From Clostridia bacterium (GTDB taxonomy: Bacteria; Bacillota; Clostridia; Oscillospirales; CAG-272): a stretch of DNA of 64,000 bases. Below are positions 59,444 to 64,000 of this stretch, piece by piece. The position numbers and the translations under genes were made by a program. The stretch is taken from positions 68,874 through 132,873 of the forward strand of contig JAFRQK010000046.1 in the NCBI GenBank assembly GCA_017428635.1. The letters run 5' to 3'. A model generated the notes under the pieces. The model was not told the origin of the DNA. It worked only from the letters and a program-made list of their open reading frames with translations, and did not search any database. Each line of letters begins with the position of its first letter. Within the stretch, counting starts at the first letter, position 1.

Positions 59444-60328
59444 ATGGACACTCAAAACAGCGAGAAAAAAACAGAAAAAAAGGTCCGTCCGGAACCGAAA
59501 GGCAGCCCGGTACTGTTCCGCGTGTGTTCCGTTGTTTCCGCGATCTTCGGTATCGCCGGAGCGATCGTTTATTTTTTCGCATACGTCAATGATTACGAGC
59601 CCGGGATCATGCACTTCAGAACGGGATCGTATCTCATAGTGCTCGCAGGCTGTCTGATCGCGGCGTCCGCACTTTCTGCGCTCGTCGCCGGGATAGCCTC
59701 AAGAGGAACGGGCGCTGCGAGCCGGATCGAATTTCCCGGCGCATCCGCGGTCTTCTTCACTTTTCTTTCCGGACTTCTGTTTGCCGCGTACGTCGTATCC
59801 GTGCTGATCTCGTCCCGCGGTCTTCCCGGGGGCGTTCTTGAAAAGATCGCGCTGTTCGTCGCCGCCGTTTCCGCCGTCGCAATGATACTCAGAGCGACGA
59901 CGTGGGGTTCCGGCTCCGGCGGAGCGATCCTGTCGCTCTTCCCCGTGATATTCACGGGTCTTCTGATCTTCATCTACTATTTCGATATGACCACCGCGCC
60001 GATCAACTCCCCCGAAAAAGGAATGACGAACGTCCTTTTGTCCGTCGTTCTTCTCTTCTTCCTCGGCGACACGCGAGACAGGATCGACAGGATCAGCCCT
60101 GTCCTCGCGGTTTTCACCCGCGTAAGCGCGGCGTTTATCGCTTTGCCCGTTGCCGCGGTGAGAATCGTACTTCGTTTCACATCTCAGCTTGAAAGCCCGC
60201 CGTTCATCGTGAACGCGCTCCTCATATCCGTCGGTCTTTTCGCCCTCTATCTGCTCGTCCTGACAGGGAGGCAGATACGCGCGGGAAAACAGGAGGCGGA
60301 GCCCGATCCCGGGAAGCAGCCGGAATAA
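59444..60328 (+). CDS. Unrecognised polytopic membrane protein
   Basis: 294 residues. A charged N-terminus (about 22 residues) is followed by about eight hydrophobic segments: approximately 25-48, 62-85, 100-125, 132-150, 158-178, 190-208, 215-240 and 253-275; the tail is charged. No family motif was recognised. GGAAAGGA lies ten bases before the ATG. It heads an operon with telA and a TPM-domain gene, so it is probably part of the same envelope system. In some Firmicutes the neighbour of telA is XpaC, but this protein has too many membrane segments to be that. Confidence 0.75.
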   Translation: MDTQNSEKKTEKKVRPEPKGSPVLFRVCSVVSAIFGIAGAIVYFFAYVNDYEPGIMHFRTGSYLIVLAGCLIAASALSALVAGIASRGTGAASRIEFPGASAVFFTFLSGLLFAAYVVSVLISSRGLPGGVLEKIALFVAAVSAVAMILRATTWGSGSGGAILSLFPVIFTGLLIFIYYFDMTTAPINSPEKGMTNVLLSVVLLFFLGDTRDRIDRISPVLAVFTRVSAAFIALPVAAVRIVLRFTSQLESPPFIVNALLISVGLFALYLLVLTGRQIRAGKQEAEPDPGKQPE

Positions 60329-60362
60329 TTACAGGATTTTAAGCAGAAAGGATAAATAAAAA

Positions 60363-61511
60363 ATGGAAAACGGAATTCCCGAACTCACTCTGACGTCCGG
60401 AGCGGCCGCCGCCGCGGATCCCGTCCCCACAGCAGCCGACGCCGCAAACGACGTCGCGGCTCCCGAAGGATTCGTCTTCACCGAAGAGGAACAGAAACAG
60501 ATAGACGAGTTCTCGGAAAAGATCGATATTACCGACAGCACCATGGTGCTCAGCTACGGCGCGCCGGCGCAGAAAAAAGTATCCGAGTTCTCCGACGCCG
60601 CTCTCGAGGGCGTCCGTACCAAGGACTTCGGTCAGACCGGCGAGATGATCTCGAATCTCATCTCCCAGCTCAAAGGGCTCAACGACGACCAGGGCAAGGG
60701 CGGATTCTTCGGCCTTTTCCGTAAAACGAAGAACAAGATCGAGTCGATGAAGATCAAATATGCCAAAGCGGAAGAGTCGGTCTCGATGATCAGCGGCGAA
60801 CTTGAACGCCATCAGGTCGTCCTGCTCAAGGACATCACGACGCTCGACAAACTCTACGAGATGAACCTCGATTATCTCAAAGAACTGACGATGTACATCG
60901 CCGCGGGCAAAAAGAAGCTCGCTTACGAAAGGGAGAACACCCTTCCCGAATATCTGGCGAAAGCGAAAGAGACGGGTCTTCCCGAGGACGCGCAGGCGGC
61001 GAACGATTTCTCCGAGATCTGCGACAGATTCGACAGAAAGCTTCACGACCTTGAACTCACCCGGATGGTCGCGATACAGATGGCTCCGCAGATCAGACTT
61101 CTGCAGAACAACGATTCGATGATGAGCGAGAAGATCCAGACCGTTCTCGTCAACACGATCCCGCTCTGGAAGAGCCAGATGGTCCTTGCGCTCGGAATCG
61201 CGCACTCCGAAGAAGCTATGAAGGCTCAGCGCAGCGTCACCGATATGACGAACGAACTGCTCCGCCAGAACGCCGAGACGCTTCACACCTCAACCGTCGA
61301 GATAGCCAAAGAGACGGAGAGAGGTATCGTCGATATGGAAACGCTCACACATACGAACGAGCAGCTGATCGCCACGCTCGACGAGGTGCAGCAGATCCAC
61401 GCCGAAGGCAGAGAGAAGAGAGCCGAAGCCGAGGCGAAGCTGCGCGGCATAGAAAACGAACTCAGACAAAAACTGCTTGAAGTCAACGGAGAGAAGGAAG
61501 AATCGAAATGA
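60363..61511 (+). CDS. TelA family protein (toxic anion resistance)
   Basis: 382 residues, full length. A disordered alanine-rich N-terminus (1-35) precedes a long helical, coiled-coil-rich body. Family blocks include ALERTTR-like SDAALEGVRTKDFGQTGEMI, FFGLFRKTKNKIESMKIKYA, LLKDITTLDKLYEMNLDYLK and IQMAPQIRLLQNNDSMMSEK. TelA homologues are linked to tellurite, lantibiotic and envelope-stress resistance; the mechanism is unknown. AAAGGA precedes the ATG. It overlaps the TPM gene by four bases. Confidence 0.9.
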   Translation: MENGIPELTLTSGAAAAADPVPTAADAANDVAAPEGFVFTEEEQKQIDEFSEKIDITDSTMVLSYGAPAQKKVSEFSDAALEGVRTKDFGQTGEMISNLISQLKGLNDDQGKGGFFGLFRKTKNKIESMKIKYAKAEESVSMISGELERHQVVLLKDITTLDKLYEMNLDYLKELTMYIAAGKKKLAYERENTLPEYLAKAKETGLPEDAQAANDFSEICDRFDRKLHDLELTRMVAIQMAPQIRLLQNNDSMMSEKIQTVLVNTIPLWKSQMVLALGIAHSEEAMKAQRSVTDMTNELLRQNAETLHTSTVEIAKETERGIVDMETLTHTNEQLIATLDEVQQIHAEGREKRAEAEAKLRGIENELRQKLLEVNGEKEESK

Positions 61512-62494
61512 AAAAAGTATTGGCAGCTGTCATCGCAACGGTAATCATAGCGGCGCTCGCCGTATCGGTCTTCGCCGATTATCCGAAAAGCGAAACGTTT
61601 ATTTATGACGGAGCCGAAATGCTCAGCGAAGAGGCTGAAGCCGAGATCAAAAGCGTCAGCGACGCCCTGTTCGTAGCGAAGGGCGTCAGGATCGCCGTTT
61701 GTACGGTCGACAACACGGGCGACATCCCCGCCAACACTTACGCAAGAGGCGTGTTCGGAGAATGGGGAGTCAACGGCGTCCTGATCCTCGCCGTAAAGAG
61801 CACCGAATTCTATTACGCGGTACAGAGTTCGTCCATAGCCGATACTCTGACGGATGAAAAGCTGGGAGAAATAATGAACACGGTCCTCGAACCGGAATTC
61901 GCAGCGGGTAATTACAGCGCGGGTTTCTCGGCGACCGTCAAAGCGATCTCGTCTTTCATATCCGAAAACGTAAAAACGCCTGAAGCCGCGGACAAATCTT
62001 CGTCCGAAGCGCCGAAGAAAAAGAACGGCTTTGTCATATTCCTCGTTATCGTGCTCATTATCGCCGCCATTCTCGGAGGCGGTTACGGTCTTCTCGTCTA
62101 CCTTGAAAAGAAGCAGGAGAGAGAACGCCGTCTGAGACTTGAGGAAAAAAGGAGAAGACTCGCCCAGAGCGGCCGCGGGAACTATTTCGGAGCGCCTTCG
62201 AACGGTCGGAACGCCTACGGTCAGTCTCCGGCGGGAAGAGGCGACTTCGATCGCGAATACGGCGCGCGCAGTCAGGGTGAACGCGGTGGCGACAGATTCG
62301 TATATCCCGAATCGTCACCGACGGCTCGTCCCGGTCAAAGAATGCAGAACCCCGTAAACAACGTAAACCGCAGGACAGTTTCCGCTCCGCCGAGAGGACA
62401 GAGAGTGGATTTCGACAGAGAATATTACAGAGGAACGCCCGCGGGCGAGGAAAACGTCGACGCGAGCGCAACGAGAGAATTTACAAGACACTGA
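61508..62494 (+). CDS. TPM-domain membrane protein
   Basis: 328 residues. Signal peptide (MKKVLAAVIATVIIAALAVS, cleavage near FADYP), then an extracellular TPM domain (about 32-150) with YDGAEMLSEEAEAEIKSVSD and GVNGVLILAVKSTEFYYAVQ, a linker, one membrane helix (about 178-200) and a cytoplasmic Arg/Gly-rich disordered tail. TPM domains occur in YgcG-like and photosystem-repair proteins; some have weak phosphatase activity. Coupled to telA by an ATGA overlap. A terminator follows. Confidence 0.85.
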   Translation: MKKVLAAVIATVIIAALAVSVFADYPKSETFIYDGAEMLSEEAEAEIKSVSDALFVAKGVRIAVCTVDNTGDIPANTYARGVFGEWGVNGVLILAVKSTEFYYAVQSSSIADTLTDEKLGEIMNTVLEPEFAAGNYSAGFSATVKAISSFISENVKTPEAADKSSSEAPKKKNGFVIFLVIVLIIAAILGGGYGLLVYLEKKQERERRLRLEEKRRRLAQSGRGNYFGAPSNGRNAYGQSPAGRGDFDREYGARSQGERGGDRFVYPESSPTARPGQRMQNPVNNVNRRTVSAPPRGQRVDFDREYYRGTPAGEENVDASATREFTRH

Positions 62495-62507
62495 AATTGC
62501 AGGCGGG

Positions 62508-62545
62508 ACCGCGCCGGGCGGAAAAACGCCCCGGCGCGGTTTTTG
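62508..62545 (+). terminator. Terminator of the membrane protein-TelA-TPM operon
   Basis: ACCGCGCCGGGCG pairs with CGCCCCGGCGCGGT (62508-62540) with one bulged base and a GAAAAA loop, followed by five T. Confidence 0.85.
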
Positions 62546-62583
62546 AACGCGCCGCCGCATTATTGTATTAGGAGAGACCCGAA

Positions 62584-64000
62584 ATGATACTTTCAGCCGC
62601 CGCCGTGTCCTACGGATACGGCGCGACGACAATTTTGCAGGACGTGACCTTTTCCGTTGAGGAAGGAGACAGGGTCGGCGTCGTCGGAGTGAACGGAAGC
62701 GGTAAATCCACCCTTTTCCGAATTCTCTCGGGCGAGGAGGCGCCGGACGGCGGGTCCGTATTCCTCGCAAAGGACAAAACGGTGAAGATGCTTCACCAGG
62801 ACGACGCTTTTCGCATCGACCCGTCCTGCCCCGACACCGTACTTGAGCAGATGTGGGCGACGCGCTCCGACCTGCTCGCCCTCGAGCAAAGGACCGAGGA
62901 ACTCGAAAAGTCGCTCTCCGCGGCGACCGATCCCGATGAAGTCGCAAAACTGACGTCCGAACTCGCATCGGTGAATTCCCGTTATACCGACGGAGGAGGA
63001 CTGTTCTTCAGATCGAAGTGCAAAAGCCTGCTCGTCAGCCTCGGATTCGGAGAGGAATACCATTCCCTTCCCGTCGAATCGCTCAGCGGCGGGCAGAGAA
63101 CGAGGCTCGCACTTGCAAGGCTTCTCGCCGGGGAACCGGATATTCTGCTGCTCGACGAGCCTACGAATCACCTCGACGTCGATACGCTCGAATGGCTCGA
63201 GGGATATCTTTCAACGTACAAAAAAACGTTTCTCGTAGTCAGTCACGACAGGCTTTTCCTTGACAGAGTCACGAACAGGACGCTCGACGTTGAAAACGGA
63301 ACGACGCACTTTTACGGGGTCCCGTACACGGCGTTCGTTGAAGAGAAGGAGAAGGCGCGGGAGGCTTACAGAAAGAAATACGACCTGCAGCAGAAAGAGA
63401 TCGCCCGTCTTGAGGCGTTCATCGAAAATCAGCGCAGGTGGAACAGAGAGAGAAATATCATCGCCGCGGAATCGAGGATGAAGGCGATCGACCGGATGGA
63501 AAAGATCGAACGTCCTAAATCCGCGCCGCGCGCGATATCATTCAGTATAAATCAGGCGTCGCGGAGCGGAAACGACGTCATGTACGTCGACGGGCTGACG
63601 ATGGCTTTTCCGCAAAAGCCGCTTTTCCGCGATCTGTCTTTCGTCCTCAAAAACGGCGACAGAATGTTCGTTCAGGGCCCGAACGGATGCGGTAAATCGA
63701 CGCTGCTAAGGATCCTTATGGGACAGCTCGATCCCGTTTCGGGAACGGTCGAGACCGGATATAACGTAAAGATAGGGTACTATTCTCAGGATAATCAGGG
63801 GCTGACCGAAGAGAATACGGTCCTCGACGAACTCTGGGACGCGTACCCCGATCTTCCGCAGACGAAGATACGCGATACGCTCGCGATGTTTTCGTTCCGC
63901 GGGGAGGACGTGGAGAAAAAAGTCTCCGTCCTCAGCGGCGGGGAGAGAGCGCGGCTGACGCTTGCAAAACTGATATTGATGAAGGTCAACCTTCTCATCC
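62584..64000 (+). CDS. ABC-F family ATPase (3' partial)
   Basis: Starts at ATG 62584 (AGGAGAG seven bases upstream) and runs off the right edge after 472 codons. Two ABC domains in one chain without membrane segments: first Walker A VGVNGSGKST (about 35-45), LSGGQRTRLALARLL, LLLDEPTNHLD and VSHDRLFLD; a charged linker with EKARE and KEIARLEAFIENQRRWNRER; second Walker A GPNGCGKST and LSGGERARLTLAKL. ABC-F proteins bind the ribosomal E site and regulate translation or protect against antibiotics. Which subgroup this is cannot be told from the visible part. Confidence 0.92.
   Translation, partial: MILSAAAVSYGYGATTILQDVTFSVEEGDRVGVVGVNGSGKSTLFRILSGEEAPDGGSVFLAKDKTVKMLHQDDAFRIDPSCPDTVLEQMWATRSDLLALEQRTEELEKSLSAATDPDEVAKLTSELASVNSRYTDGGGLFFRSKCKSLLVSLGFGEEYHSLPVESLSGGQRTRLALARLLAGEPDILLLDEPTNHLDVDTLEWLEGYLSTYKKTFLVVSHDRLFLDRVTNRTLDVENGTTHFYGVPYTAFVEEKEKAREAYRKKYDLQQKEIARLEAFIENQRRWNRERNIIAAESRMKAIDRMEKIERPKSAPRAISFSINQASRSGNDVMYVDGLTMAFPQKPLFRDLSFVLKNGDRMFVQGPNGCGKSTLLRILMGQLDPVSGTVETGYNVKIGYYSQDNQGLTEENTVLDELWDAYPDLPQTKIRDTLAMFSFRGEDVEKKVSVLSGGERARLTLAKLILMKVNLLI

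Noticed and set aside
1..64000. CRISPR array, prophage, transposase or toxin-antitoxin module
   Set aside because: Reading all intergenic gaps and gene products showed no regular spaced repeats, integrase, transposase, phage structural gene or recognisable toxin-antitoxin pair.

Overview
The window looks like a chromosomal contig from a GC-rich member of the Clostridia (Bacillota), probably an uncultured gut-type lineage. The evidence is the gene order of the S10-spc-alpha ribosomal superoperon (with a KOW-domain protein between map and infA), zinc-ribbon forms of S4 and S14, frequent strong purine-rich ribosome binding sites, tRNA genes without encoded CCA, S-layer homology (SLH) domains, an LTA-synthase-like enzyme and an intergenic palindromic repeat of a kind seen in Clostridia. 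The assignment is inferred from family content, not from a search.

Layout. 1-5132: the 3' part of a giant SLH surface protein. 5260-9250 (minus): a sugar-phosphate operon (two cupin-type phosphoglucose isomerases, a mannose-6-phosphate-isomerase-like protein, a ROK sugar kinase). 9365-9868: promoters, a candidate tiny RNA, tRNA-Gly(CCC) and a tRNA-derived inverted-repeat element. 9883-15808 (minus): an oligopeptide ABC transporter, oppB-C-D-F-A. 15950-18595 (minus): LTA-synthase-like protein with C-terminal SLH-like repeats. 18777-21764: ZIP transporter, then an XRE regulator-glycosyltransferase-acyltransferase operon (minus). 21915-26601 (minus): DUF1846-FNT channel-TrpS-DUF3006/dehydrogenase operon. 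26770-27222: RNase HI. 27266-30356 (minus): PepD-ACT protein-UPF0210 operon.

30532-39654 is mostly plus strand: ispD-ispF, rpe, mgtE, a zinc-ribbon protein coupled to a beta-helix glycosidase-like protein, tRNA-Gln, typA-thrH. 39692-42329 (minus): a radical-SAM methylthiotransferase-like gene, a strong candidate structured small RNA in the gap at 40929-41088, and a GH27 alpha-galactosidase. 42529-58834 (minus) is an unbroken S10-spc-alpha cluster, rpsJ to rplQ, with secY, adk, map, infA, rpmJ and rpoA. 59444-62494 (plus): membrane protein-TelA-TPM operon. 62584 onward: an ABC-F ATPase cut by the window end.

Most transcription units have a readable sigma-A type promoter with a 17-nt spacer and an intrinsic terminator. 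The most unusual items are the small RNA with a pyrimidine-rich anti-Shine-Dalgarno loop (40929-41088), the tRNA T-arm-derived element after tRNA-Gly, the LTA synthase-SLH fusion, the in-frame DUF3006-dehydrogenase fusion, the double cupin-isomerase operon and the roughly 100-residue arginine/aspartate/glycine tail on ribosomal protein S3.
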